The translations under genes were made by a program, and so were the position numbers. A stretch of DNA of 14,343 nucleotides from Acidiferrobacterales bacterium (lineage in GTDB: Bacteria > Pseudomonadota > Gammaproteobacteria > Acidiferrobacterales > Sulfurifustaceae), in assembly GCA_015492195.1 (NCBI GenBank), contig WGFP01000155.1, positions 1 to 14,343 on the forward strand, read 5' to 3'. Shown piece after piece: positions 6,573-12,542 of this stretch (the first letter of the stretch is position 1; each line of letters opens with the position of its first letter). The notes beneath the pieces are model-generated. The model was not told where the DNA came from, searched no databases, and saw only the letters and a list, made by a program, of their open reading frames with translations.

Positions 6573-7388
6573 TCAGGCAGGCTCGCTTTTATCCCGGCTG
6601 ATCATGGCATAGGCCGAGTGATTGTGTATCGACTCGAAGTTTTCCGATTCCACGGTGTAGGCGTCGATACGGTCGTCGTCGTTCAGCACCGCCGCCACGT
6701 CGCGCACCATGTCTTCGACAAACTTGGGGTTGTCATAGGCATGTTCGGTCACGTATTTTTCGTCGGGGCGTTTTAACAGGCCGTAGAGTTCACTGCTTGC
6801 CTGTTTTTCAACCAGGTCGATCAGATCCTCCACCCACACGAAGGTGTTGGTCCGTACCGCCACGGTGACGTGTGAACGCTGGTTGTGGGCGCCGTATCGG
6901 GAGATCTCCTTGGAGCACGGACACAGGCTGGTGACCGGGACCACCACCTTGATGGTCATGACGTGTCTGCCGTCCTTGATTTCGCCGATGAAGGCCACCT
7001 GGTAATCCAAGAGGCTTTTTACACCGGAAATGGGAGCCGACTTGTTGATGAAGTAGGGGAAGCTCATCTCGATGTGGCCGGTGTTCGCCTCAAGGCGCTC
7101 GCTCAATTCATGCAGCATGTCCTTGAAGGACTCCACCGATATTTCCGGCTCGTGCTTGTTCAGGATCTCCACGAAGCGCGACATGTGGGTGCCCTTGAAG
7201 TTATGCGGCAGCTCCACGTACATGTTGAAGGTGGCGATGGTGTGTTGTTCGCCCTGGCTGCGGTCCCTGACGCGCACCGGATGGCGGATGTCCTTGATGC
7301 CCACCTTGTCGATGGGCAGGCGCCGGTGATCCGGGCTGTTCTGGACATCGGCAATCGAGATGGGCTCTACTTTGCTTTTGAGTTTCAT
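6573..7388 (-). CDS. folE2: GTP cyclohydrolase FolE2 (type IB)
   Basis: FolE2 converts GTP to 7,8-dihydroneopterin triphosphate, the first step of folate and queuosine-type pathways. It is the metal-flexible alternative to zinc-dependent FolE. The protein has 271 residues, normal for the family. Family signatures are clear: the N-terminal KVGIKDIRHPVRVRDR (28-43), FNMYVELPHNFKGTHMSRF (54-72), and the metal/active-site region TSLCPCSKEIS (153-163) with Cys156 and Cys158. After these come GAHNQRSHV (166-174) and the C-terminal ENFESIHNHSAYA (249-261). The ATG at 7388 has no strong Shine-Dalgarno sequence. Instead a perfect dyad lies five bases upstream of it. The gene follows ispA by 99 bp on the same strand. 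In many gammaproteobacteria folE2 is regulated by zinc supply, but no recognisable Zur box is evident here. Confidence 0.97.
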   Translation of the reverse strand: MKLKSKVEPISIADVQNSPDHRRLPIDKVGIKDIRHPVRVRDRSQGEQHTIATFNMYVELPHNFKGTHMSRFVEILNKHEPEISVESFKDMLHELSERLEANTGHIEMSFPYFINKSAPISGVKSLLDYQVAFIGEIKDGRHVMTIKVVVPVTSLCPCSKEISRYGAHNQRSHVTVAVRTNTFVWVEDLIDLVEKQASSELYGLLKRPDEKYVTEHAYDNPKFVEDMVRDVAAVLNDDDRIDAYTVESENFESIHNHSAYAMISRDKSEPA

Positions 7389-7392
7389 TCAG

Positions 7393-7424
7393 GTTTACTT
7401 TGTAAACGCTCCCCGCAGGGGGCG
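7393..7424 (-). promoter_or_regulatory. Dyad and GC hairpin immediately upstream of folE2
   Basis: Bases 7393-7407 form a perfect inverted repeat GTTTAC-TTT-GTAAAC, five bases before the folE2 ATG and covering the place where a ribosome-binding site should be. Adjoining it, CGCTCCCC (7407-7414), loop GCA and GGGGGCG (7418-7424) form a strong hairpin with one bulged base. On the minus-strand transcript the hairpin comes first and the dyad second. Possible roles are an operator, an attenuator or partial terminator after ispA, or a translation-controlling stem. No protein can be named from the sequence. Confidence 0.45.
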
Positions 7425-7487
7425 CCCATGATGGAGAAGTTGAGTTCTTTCGTCAAGTTCAGGCGATTGGTTTCCCTGAGTACCGGG

Positions 7488-8411
7488 TCATTGAATGCGG
7501 TTGATGATATAGCCGGCCAAGTCGGCAAGGAAAGCCCCATTATCCTCCAAAGGCTTGAGGGTTTCGAGGGCGCGCGCGTGCAGGGCGCGCGCGCGGGCCT
7601 TGGCCTCGTCGAGCCCCAGCAAGGCGGGATACGTGGGTTTGTTGCGTGCCTGGTCGGCGCCGGGGGTCTTGCCCAGTTTTTCGATTTCCCCCTCCACGTC
7701 GAGGATGTCATCGGTGATCTGGAAAGCAAGCCCGATGGCCCGGCCGTATTCATTCAGCGCCGCGAGCAGACGATGATCAACGTCCTCACGCGCGAGCGCG
7801 CCCAGCAGCACCGCGGCGCGGATCAATGCGCCGGTCTTGCGAAGATAGCAATCTTCAAGCCGGGAGAGCGACAGTTTTTCCCCGACGGATTCAAGGTCAA
7901 TCGCCTGCCCCCCCGCCATGCCCTGGGAGCCGATGGCCTGCGCCAAGGCTTCCATCATCTTGAGACGCTGCGCCGCGCCCGTAGGCGTGGTTGCGTCGTG
8001 CGCAAGAATTTCAAAGGCGAGTCCTTGCAGGGCGTCCCCCGCCAGCAGCGCCGTGGCTTCGTCATAGGCCTTGTGACACGTCGGCTTGCCGCGGCGCAGG
8101 TCGTCGTCGTCCATGCACGGCAGGTCGTCGTGGATCAGGGAATAGCTATGGATAAGTTCCACCGCGCAGGCGGGCGCGTCGAGCGCGGCGTCATCGGCGC
8201 CAACCGCCGCGCCGGCGGCATAGACCAGCGCGGCGCGGATGCGTTTGCCGCCGTTTAGAGTGGCGTAGCGCATGGCCTGATGCAGCCGCGTCGGTGTGGC
8301 GTCGGCGGGGGGCAGACAGTTTTTCAGGGCGCGTTCCACCCGCTCCTGGCAATTTTTCAGCGTTTGTTTGATGGAAGACGCCGGCGACGGATTCAGTTTA
8401 TTGCGATTCAC
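7488..8411 (-). CDS. ispA: Farnesyl diphosphate synthase (geranyltranstransferase) IspA
   Basis: IspA condenses dimethylallyl or geranyl diphosphate with isopentenyl diphosphate to make farnesyl diphosphate for quinone side chains and undecaprenyl carrier lipid. The protein has 307 residues, in the usual range. The first Asp-rich motif is HDDLPCMDDD (94-103), the second DDILD (234-238). GGKRIRAAL (54-62) binds diphosphate and GGQAIDLES (167-175) is typical of bacterial short-chain prenyltransferases. The start is GTG at 8411-8409; a TAG lies in frame directly before it, so no longer form is possible. It follows xseB by 20 bp, the common xseB-ispA arrangement. The usual third member, dxs, is not present downstream; folE2 is found instead. 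Confidence 0.96.
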   Translation of the reverse strand: MNRNKLNPSPASSIKQTLKNCQERVERALKNCLPPADATPTRLHQAMRYATLNGGKRIRAALVYAAGAAVGADDAALDAPACAVELIHSYSLIHDDLPCMDDDDLRRGKPTCHKAYDEATALLAGDALQGLAFEILAHDATTPTGAAQRLKMMEALAQAIGSQGMAGGQAIDLESVGEKLSLSRLEDCYLRKTGALIRAAVLLGALAREDVDHRLLAALNEYGRAIGLAFQITDDILDVEGEIEKLGKTPGADQARNKPTYPALLGLDEAKARARALHARALETLKPLEDNGAFLADLAGYIINRIQ

Positions 8412-8431
8412 CTACGTGATGGTTACCGTGA

Positions 8432-8695
8432 TCAACTTTCCTGCTCATCGGTATTAAGAGGTTCGGTCTTAAAACCGTCGCCTTCCTTGACCAGTTTCTC
8501 TACGCGTTGTTCGGCCTCCTTCAACCCCTTCTGGCAGACGCGGGTCAGTTCGATCCCGCGCTGAAAGGATTTGAGAGATTCCTCCAGACTCTGTTCGCCG
8601 GACTCCATTTTTTCGACGATCTTTTCGAGTTCCGCCAGGGCGGCCTCGAAATCCGGCATGGTGCCTGCTTTCTTTGACGCGGATTTCTTGGGCAC
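8432..8695 (-). CDS. xseB: Exodeoxyribonuclease VII small subunit
   Basis: XseB is the small subunit of exonuclease VII; several copies join one XseA to degrade single-stranded DNA. The conserved core reads FEAALAELEKIVEKMESGEQ and continues LSLEESLKSFQ-like as SLEESLKSFQRGIEL, with the later TRVCQKGLKEAEQRVEKLV; the whole is an antiparallel helical pair. I start it at GTG 8695-8693 (MPKKSASKK), because GGAG lies seven bases before this codon. That gives 87 residues, close to the family norm of about 80. A longer frame begins with ATG at 8731 but would add an unlikely MCAFLFRPWRKS extension. It is the first gene of xseB-ispA(-folE2). Confidence 0.93.
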   Translation of the reverse strand: MPKKSASKKAGTMPDFEAALAELEKIVEKMESGEQSLEESLKSFQRGIELTRVCQKGLKEAEQRVEKLVKEGDGFKTEPLNTDEQES

Positions 8696-8763
8696 GGATT
8701 TTCTCCAAGGGCGGAAAAGGAATGCACACAAACCTAACCCACGGTCGGACAGGCGTCAACGCC

Positions 8764-8798
8764 CGTAAAAACGAAAGGCCACCACAAGGATGGCCTTT
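8764..8798 (-). terminator. Rho-independent terminator after ssrA
   Basis: On the minus strand an 8-bp perfect stem AAAGGCCA / TGGCCTTT (8798-8791 with 8781-8774) and a 9-base loop are followed by CGTTTTTACG. It begins 9 bases after the CCA end of tmRNA, as expected for the ssrA terminator, and separates ssrA from xseB. Confidence 0.85.
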
Positions 8799-8806
8799 TG
8801 TTTATT

Positions 8807-9446
8807 TGGTGGAGGCGGCGGGACAGCTGATCCACATCTTTCGATGCAGGCTGGACTATGCCTTCACCCAGTCATAGTGACTGGGTGCGGGGCGTGTTAT
8901 CCGCCCAGGAAATCAGGCGAATCCTCGTACCCGCTCACACACCGATGTGCGCCAGCGGGCCGATGAGTCTCTACAGGGCAGGCCTGAGGTTGGCCCTCTT
9001 CCTACCCCTCGGCGTTGCCATGCCGTTCTATATGTTAAGAACGCCGTCAGGTTTCACCGATGTGAGCCCCGTTTTCACTCTGCCCTTGCGGGCAGAGGCG
9101 ACCTTTTTGATCGAACCCGCGTCCGCAAGTCCTCCGCCGTCCGGTTCTACATGCGTAGTCTGTCTATGATTTAACCGGCTGTTTCCCGACAGACAGGGAA
9201 GGCAACCGGCGGAGCCTGCTTTGGTTTAACGTACCGCTAACAGGCACAACGGTACGCGATCCTGTGTGCATCGACCCTTCATCCCAGCCCGCAGGAAAAA
9301 CCGGGTGAAAGGTTAGCGGGGATTAAGCCGCTAAGGCGTAGTTGTCTTCGTTGGCAACTATTGGTTTGCAGCTGGATTTACGAGGAACTCTGCACCTCGG
9401 CATGCCCCGAAGGCTTCAATACCCACGTCGAAGCCGTGTCGCCCCC
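8807..9446 (-). ncRNA. ssrA: tmRNA (ssrA), interrupted by an intron in the T-loop
   Basis: tmRNA rescues stalled ribosomes with SmpB and adds a degradation tag. The 5' end GGGGGCGACACGGCTTCGAC starts at 9446. The tag frame lies at 9355-9323 and reads ANEDNYALAA then TAA; just before it comes the AATAGTT context usual for the resume site. The 3' part contains CATAGACAGACTACGCATGT, as in proteobacterial tmRNAs. Exon 1 (9446-9110) ends GCGGGTTCGAT. The remaining 17 bases, TCCCGCCGCCTCCACCA, are found only at 8823-8807. Joining them gives a perfect T-arm (GCGGG, loop TTCGATT, CCCGC) and a 7-bp acceptor stem GGGGGCG / CGCCTCC with the G3.U70 alanine identity pair. The mature RNA would be 354 nt with encoded CCA. 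Synteny with smpB directly upstream supports the call. Confidence 0.96.
8824..9109 (-). mobile_element. Group I intron in the tmRNA T-loop (286 nt, no homing-endonuclease ORF)
   Basis: Inserted between U59 and U60 (tRNA numbering) of the T-loop. By-eye pairings: P1 CGAUC/GGUCG (9113-9109 with 9103-9099) with U.G at the 5' splice site after U9110; P2 CUCUGCCC-GCAA-GGGCAGAG (9097-9078); P3 CGGGGC/GCCCCG (9071-9066, 8893-8888); P4 UCGGUG/CGCCGA (9060-9055, 9014-9009); P5 CGUUCU/AGAACG (9043-9038, 9029-9024). P6 is GGGGUAGG/CCUGCCCU (9008-9001, 8982-8975). P7 is GACU/AGUC (8969-8966, 8857-8854) inside R-like GUAGAGACUC and S-like AAGGCAUAGUCC. Two extra hairpins follow (8959-8930, 8921-8900). P8 CACCCAGUCA/UGACUGGGUG (8887-8865) and P9 GCAUC-GAAA-GAUGU (8847-8834) complete it. 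The last base is G (8824). These elements match the group I core; splicing itself is inferred. Confidence 0.9.
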
Positions 9447-9457
9447 ATGGCTTACAT

Positions 9458-9486
9458 ATAATAGGGGCGCAATGCCTGGGATACAA
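9458..9486 (-). promoter_or_regulatory. Sigma-70-type promoter of ssrA
   Basis: On the minus strand TTGTAT (9486-9481) and TATTAT (9463-9458) are exactly 17 bases apart. Transcription would start near 9451, a few bases before the mature tmRNA 5' end at 9446, which leaves a short leader for RNase P to remove. Confidence 0.75.
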
Positions 9487-9568
9487 GTGAGGAGTGAGGG
9501 GTGAGAGGGGCGGGAAAAGGGTGCTTGACGCTTCTCACCTCCTCTCTCCTCACCCCTTACCCCTCACG
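9487..9568. repeat. Simple-sequence inverted repeat between smpB and ssrA
   Basis: The left arm, GTGAGGAGTGAGGGGTGAG and on to 9508, is built from GTGAGG-like units. The right arm, starting CCTCTCTCCTCACCCCTTAC at 9541 and ending ACCCCTCAC at 9568, is its imperfect inverse. The arms can form a long imperfect hairpin in RNA. The smpB stop codon (9550-9552) and last codons are inside the right arm. It may act as the 3' processing or termination structure of smpB mRNA. Confidence 0.7.
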
Positions 9569-10035
9569 CTCTTCAACGCCCGTTCCCGCTCGCGGTCGGC
9601 CTCGCGTTTTTTGATGGCCGCGCGCTTGTCATACCGTTGTTTGCCTTTGGCAAGGCCGATTTCGAGCTTGGCGCGCCCGTGTTTCCAGTACAGCGACAGG
9701 GGTATCAGGGTGTATCCTTTGCGCTCGGTGGCGCCGATGAGCTTCTGAATCTCTTCCCGGTGCAACAGCAATTTGCGCGGACGGGTGGGGTCGGCATGCA
9801 CGTGCGTGGACGCAGAGGCAAGCGGCGAAATATGCGCCCCGATCAGGAACGCCTCGCCACGGTCGATGGCCACATACCCTTCTTTCAGCTGCGCGCGCCC
9901 GGCGCGCAGGCTTTTGACCTCCCACCCGCGTAATGCCAGCCCGGCTTCGTATTTTTGTTCGATAAAATAGTCATGCCGGGCCTTGCGGTTTTGGGCGATG
10001 GCGGGGTGACCGGATTTGGCTTTTTTCTTGTTCAT
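9550..10035 (-). CDS. smpB: SsrA-binding protein SmpB
   Basis: SmpB binds the tRNA-like domain of tmRNA and brings it to stalled ribosomes. From ATG 10035 the protein has 161 residues, the usual length; a longer frame would need TTG at 10095 and adds an unlikely Pro/His-rich leader. Family features are IAQNRKARHDYFIEQKYEAG (13-32), GLALRGWEVKSLRAGRAQLK (32-51), the EAFLIGAHISPL strand (60-71), the RKLLLHREEIQKL segment (86-98) and GYTLIPLSLYWKHGRAKLEI (106-125). The basic C-terminal tail KGKQRYDKRAAIKKREADRE mimics an anticodon stem in the decoding centre. No clear Shine-Dalgarno sequence precedes the ATG. It lies upstream of ssrA on the same strand, so both partners of trans-translation are adjacent. 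Confidence 0.95.
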   Translation of the reverse strand: MNKKKAKSGHPAIAQNRKARHDYFIEQKYEAGLALRGWEVKSLRAGRAQLKEGYVAIDRGEAFLIGAHISPLASASTHVHADPTRPRKLLLHREEIQKLIGATERKGYTLIPLSLYWKHGRAKLEIGLAKGKQRYDKRAAIKKREADRERERALKSVRGKG

Positions 10036-10103
10036 ATCGGGATGATGCGGTCGGGCTGCGGCAAAGTGTGCCGGGCACGACAATCTTATACCCAAAATCC
10101 GGG

Positions 10104-10137
10104 CGTCGGTACCCGACGTCGGACCCGCCCGCGGGTC
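10104..10137. repeat. Two small GC-rich hairpins in the smpB-symporter divergent gap
   Basis: The gap 10036-10276 (241 bp) separates divergent smpB and the symporter gene. It holds CGTCGG-TAC-CCGACG (10104-10118) directly followed by GACCCGC-CC-GCGGGTC (10122-10137), both perfect. Neither has a T-run, so they are operators, cruciform sites or leader structures rather than terminators. Promoters for both genes should lie here, but I cannot assign them. Confidence 0.5.
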
Positions 10138-10276
10138 TTGGGAACAAGGCGCATACCCAAGAACGGCGCCCCGGGCGATCTTTCAGGAACGTTTGATGAT
10201 GGACAGCATCATACAAGCTGTGACACATTCACGGCGTTAGAGACGGGATTGCTTTGGTTGGTTGCCGGAGTCGTAC

Positions 10277-11731
10277 ATGCACACAAAAGGCGGACGCAAA
10301 AAAATAACAAAAGGCCGTAGGCCGGAATCCACCCATAAAGGGGCGAAAGCAGAGGGCGTTGTCCGGAAACCCCTCACGGTACGGTGGTCATCGACAACGC
10401 TTTTTGTGCTTGCTGCAAGCGGCGCGGCGATCGGGTTCAATAATTTCTGGCAATTCCCCTTTCTGGCGGGTCAGTACGGCGGCGGCGCGTTCGTTATTGC
10501 TTATTTATTTTTTGTGCTGCTCATCGGCCTGCCGCTGCTGATGGCGGAGGTGATGCTGGGCCGGATGGGCAGGGGATCGCCGATATGCACCCTCAGTCGC
10601 CTCGCCCGGCGCGCGCGCGGCGATCCCAAGTGGGTGTTGGTCGGCTGGTTTGCCGTCCTCGGCAGTTTTCTGATTTTTTCATACCTGAGCGTCATCGCGG
10701 GTTGGACCATCGCCTATACGCTGCGCTCCGCGTTCGGTGTATTTGTGGGCCAGACGGCGGACGGCATCAGCAGCCTGTTTACGGCGCTGGCCTGGGATCC
10801 GGAAAAACAGTTGTTCTGGCACAGTGTGTTTATTTTGATGACGATGGTGACGGCGGCGCGCGGCGTGCGGGCCGGTCTGGAGGTGGTAATCAAGTACGCG
10901 GTGCCGCTTTTATTCATCCTGCTCCTGATATTGATGGCCTACGCCGCGGCGACCGAGGCGTTCGGACGCGCGCTCGTTTATTTGTTTCAGCCCGATTTCA
11001 CCAAGCTCTCCGGTGCGGGTATCCTGACGGCATTGGGGCATGCCTTTTTCAGTTTGGGGCTGGGCGTGGGCGTGATGCTGATGTACGGCGCCTATCTGAA
11101 CGGCGAGGTTTCCATACACCGGGTGGCGTTAACGGTGGTCGGGTTGGACACCGCGGTCGCCCTGATGGCGGGCGTCGTTGTCTTTTCCTTGCTTTTTTCC
11201 GGCGACGTGGAGCCCGCGTCGGGTCCGACCCTGGTCTTCCAGGCGATGCCGCTTGCGTTTGATCATATTCCGTTCGGGCATTTTTTCGGTACGGTATTTT
11301 TCGGTTTATTGGTGATCATTGCCTGGATGACCGGGATTGCGCTGGTTGAACCGGTTATGGCGTGGCTGGGCGAGCGTTTTGACATGAACCGATTCAAGGC
11401 CGCGATGGTGAGCGGTGCGGTCGCATGGACATTGGGGTTGATTACCATTTTGTCTTTCAATCACTGGAAATTCGAGTTTAAATTTCTCGGCGTTGTGAAA
11501 AAGCTCGGCTTTTTCGATGTGTTGCAGATTTTTACCGCACAGGTTCTCTTGCCGCTGGGAGGGATTTTTATCGCGCTGTTCGCCGGTTGGGTGTTGAAAC
11601 CCGCAATGATGCGCGAACAATTCGCCATGCGTTCACCCTGCGCGTTTGATATCTGGTTGTGGCTGGTGCGTCTCGTGATTCCGGTTCTGCTTTTAATGCT
11701 ATTCTTTAACATAATGCAACTTTTTTCGTGA
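10277..11731 (+). CDS. Sodium-dependent transporter, NSS (SNF) family
   Basis: A predicted inner-membrane sodium-coupled amino-acid or related solute symporter of the LeuT fold, 484 residues from ATG 10277. GGAG six bases upstream supports that start over TTG 10262. A basic, hydrophilic tail (1-37) precedes TM1, which carries GAAIGFNNFWQFPFLAGQYG, the counterpart of LeuT's GNAVGLGNFLRFP. About 11-12 hydrophobic helices follow, including AFVIAYLFFVLLIGLPLLMA as TM2 and an ALGHAFFSLGLGVGVMLMYG segment typical of TM6. By eye, LeuT Asn27 is kept, whereas Asn21 and the gate Arg30 correspond to Ala and Gln, so ion or substrate handling may differ. The substrate is unknown. Its TGA overlaps the ratA GTG start (GTGA). 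Confidence 0.93.
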   Translation: MHTKGGRKKITKGRRPESTHKGAKAEGVVRKPLTVRWSSTTLFVLAASGAAIGFNNFWQFPFLAGQYGGGAFVIAYLFFVLLIGLPLLMAEVMLGRMGRGSPICTLSRLARRARGDPKWVLVGWFAVLGSFLIFSYLSVIAGWTIAYTLRSAFGVFVGQTADGISSLFTALAWDPEKQLFWHSVFILMTMVTAARGVRAGLEVVIKYAVPLLFILLLILMAYAAATEAFGRALVYLFQPDFTKLSGAGILTALGHAFFSLGLGVGVMLMYGAYLNGEVSIHRVALTVVGLDTAVALMAGVVVFSLLFSGDVEPASGPTLVFQAMPLAFDHIPFGHFFGTVFFGLLVIIAWMTGIALVEPVMAWLGERFDMNRFKAAMVSGAVAWTLGLITILSFNHWKFEFKFLGVVKKLGFFDVLQIFTAQVLLPLGGIFIALFAGWVLKPAMMREQFAMRSPCAFDIWLWLVRLVIPVLLLMLFFNIMQLFS

Positions 11732-12168
11732 CTGCGATCAACCGTTCAGCTTTGGTGCCGTACAGCGCGCATGAAATGTACGCGCTGGTGGCCGACATTC
11801 CTTCCTATCCAAAATTTCTCCACTGGTGTGGCGGGGCGCGCATCCTCTCGCAGGACGAGGACGTCGTGATTGCCTCAATTGATATCGCCTACGGCGGTAT
11901 TCACAAAACCTTCACCACGCGCAATCTGTTGCAGAAGGACAAGATGATGGAAATCCGTCTGGTGGGAGGCCCCTTCAGCCGCCTCGACGGCTACTGGCGA
12001 TTTGACGCGCTCGATGAGCATTCGTGCAAGATATCCGTGGACCTGGAATTCGAGGTTTCAAACAAAATTTTGGGAATGGTGTTGACCCCGGTCTTCGCGA
12101 GCATCGCCAATCAGTTTATCGACGATTTTCATCGCAGGGCCGTCGAATTGTACGGCGCACGCCCGTAA
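11728..12168 (+). CDS. ratA: RatA / Coq10-like START-domain protein
   Basis: A 146-residue protein of the polyketide cyclase/START superfamily, Coq10-RatA group. The pattern VPYSAHEMYALVADIPSYPK at 9-28, followed by FLHWCGGARIL, is diagnostic. FTTRNLLQKDKMMEIRLVGG (about 61-80) and PFSRLDGYWRF (81-91) form the hydrophobic-cavity sheet, and a long C-terminal helix starts near FASIANQFIDDFHRRAVELY. In E. coli RatA was reported to interfere with 70S ribosome assembly; the related Coq10 proteins bind ubiquinone, and which role applies here is open. The start GTG at 11728 overlaps the symporter stop, so translation is coupled. rnfH follows after five bases. The position between smpB and rnfH/bamE matches enterobacterial synteny. 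Confidence 0.92.
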   Translation: MTAINRSALVPYSAHEMYALVADIPSYPKFLHWCGGARILSQDEDVVIASIDIAYGGIHKTFTTRNLLQKDKMMEIRLVGGPFSRLDGYWRFDALDEHSCKISVDLEFEVSNKILGMVLTPVFASIANQFIDDFHRRAVELYGARP

Positions 12169-12173
12169 CCGCC

Positions 12174-12527
12174 ATGCCAAGCAAAGACAAAGACAAAGAC
12201 AAAGACAAAGAGAAGGACGCCCTGCACGTGGAGGTCGTCTATGCCGCGCCCAAGACCCAGGTGGCGATTGAAATACACGCACGCCCCGGGACCACGGTCG
12301 CGCAGGCCATCCGGCAGTCCGGGATACTGGAACGCTTGCCGGAAATCAGTCTTGCACGGAACCGGGTCGGCATTTTCGGTGAAACGACGTCCCTGGACAG
12401 ACAGGTATGCGCCGGTGACCGCGTGGAGATCTACCGCCCGCTTATCGCGGACCCCAAGGAGGCACGCCGCTTGCGCGCTTCGGCGCCGGGGCGTGGAACG
12501 CAGGACAAAAAGAAGAAAACGGATTAG
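12174..12527 (+). CDS. rnfH: RnfH/RatB-family ubiquitin-like protein
   Basis: A 117-residue member of the RnfH (RatB, UPF0125) family, which has a beta-grasp fold and no settled function. The core reads LHVEVVYAAPKTQVAIEIHA (18-37), then GTTVAQAIRQSGILERLPEI (40-59), and ends with NRVGIFGETTSLDRQVCAGD and RVEIYRPLIADPKEARR, the family's signature end. The ATG at 12174 starts five bases after the ratA stop. Compared with the roughly 95-residue E. coli protein, it has an additional N-terminal lysine-aspartate repeat and a basic C-terminal tail (RGTQDKKKKTD). It is the distal gene of symporter-ratA-rnfH and converges with bamE, leaving 15 bp between the stop codons. Confidence 0.92.
   Translation: MPSKDKDKDKDKEKDALHVEVVYAAPKTQVAIEIHARPGTTVAQAIRQSGILERLPEISLARNRVGIFGETTSLDRQVCAGDRVEIYRPLIADPKEARRLRASAPGRGTQDKKKKTD
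12183..12212 (+). repeat. AAAGAC hexamer repeat in rnfH
   Basis: Four perfect AAAGAC units (12183-12206) and one variant AAAGAG (12207-12212). They encode a KD run (KDKDKDKDKE). The period of six keeps the frame, so unit number can change without breaking the gene. Confidence 0.85.
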
Positions 12528-12542
12528 AAATGCGGCGAGGCC

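Noticed and set aside
6885..8258. 457-residue plus-strand frame opposite folE2 and ispA
   Set aside because: Both minus-strand genes are unmistakable; the long frame is a GC-rich antisense shadow.
8858..9174. Plus-strand open frames across the tmRNA and intron
   Set aside because: They are antisense to a well-supported structural RNA and intron, lack ribosome-binding sites and show no protein-like pattern.
8807..9446. Two-piece (permuted) tmRNA or an integrated genetic element as explanation of the split
   Set aside because: The order of parts is the normal one, the split point is in the T-loop, and the insert has a group I core and is far too short for an integrative element with an integrase.
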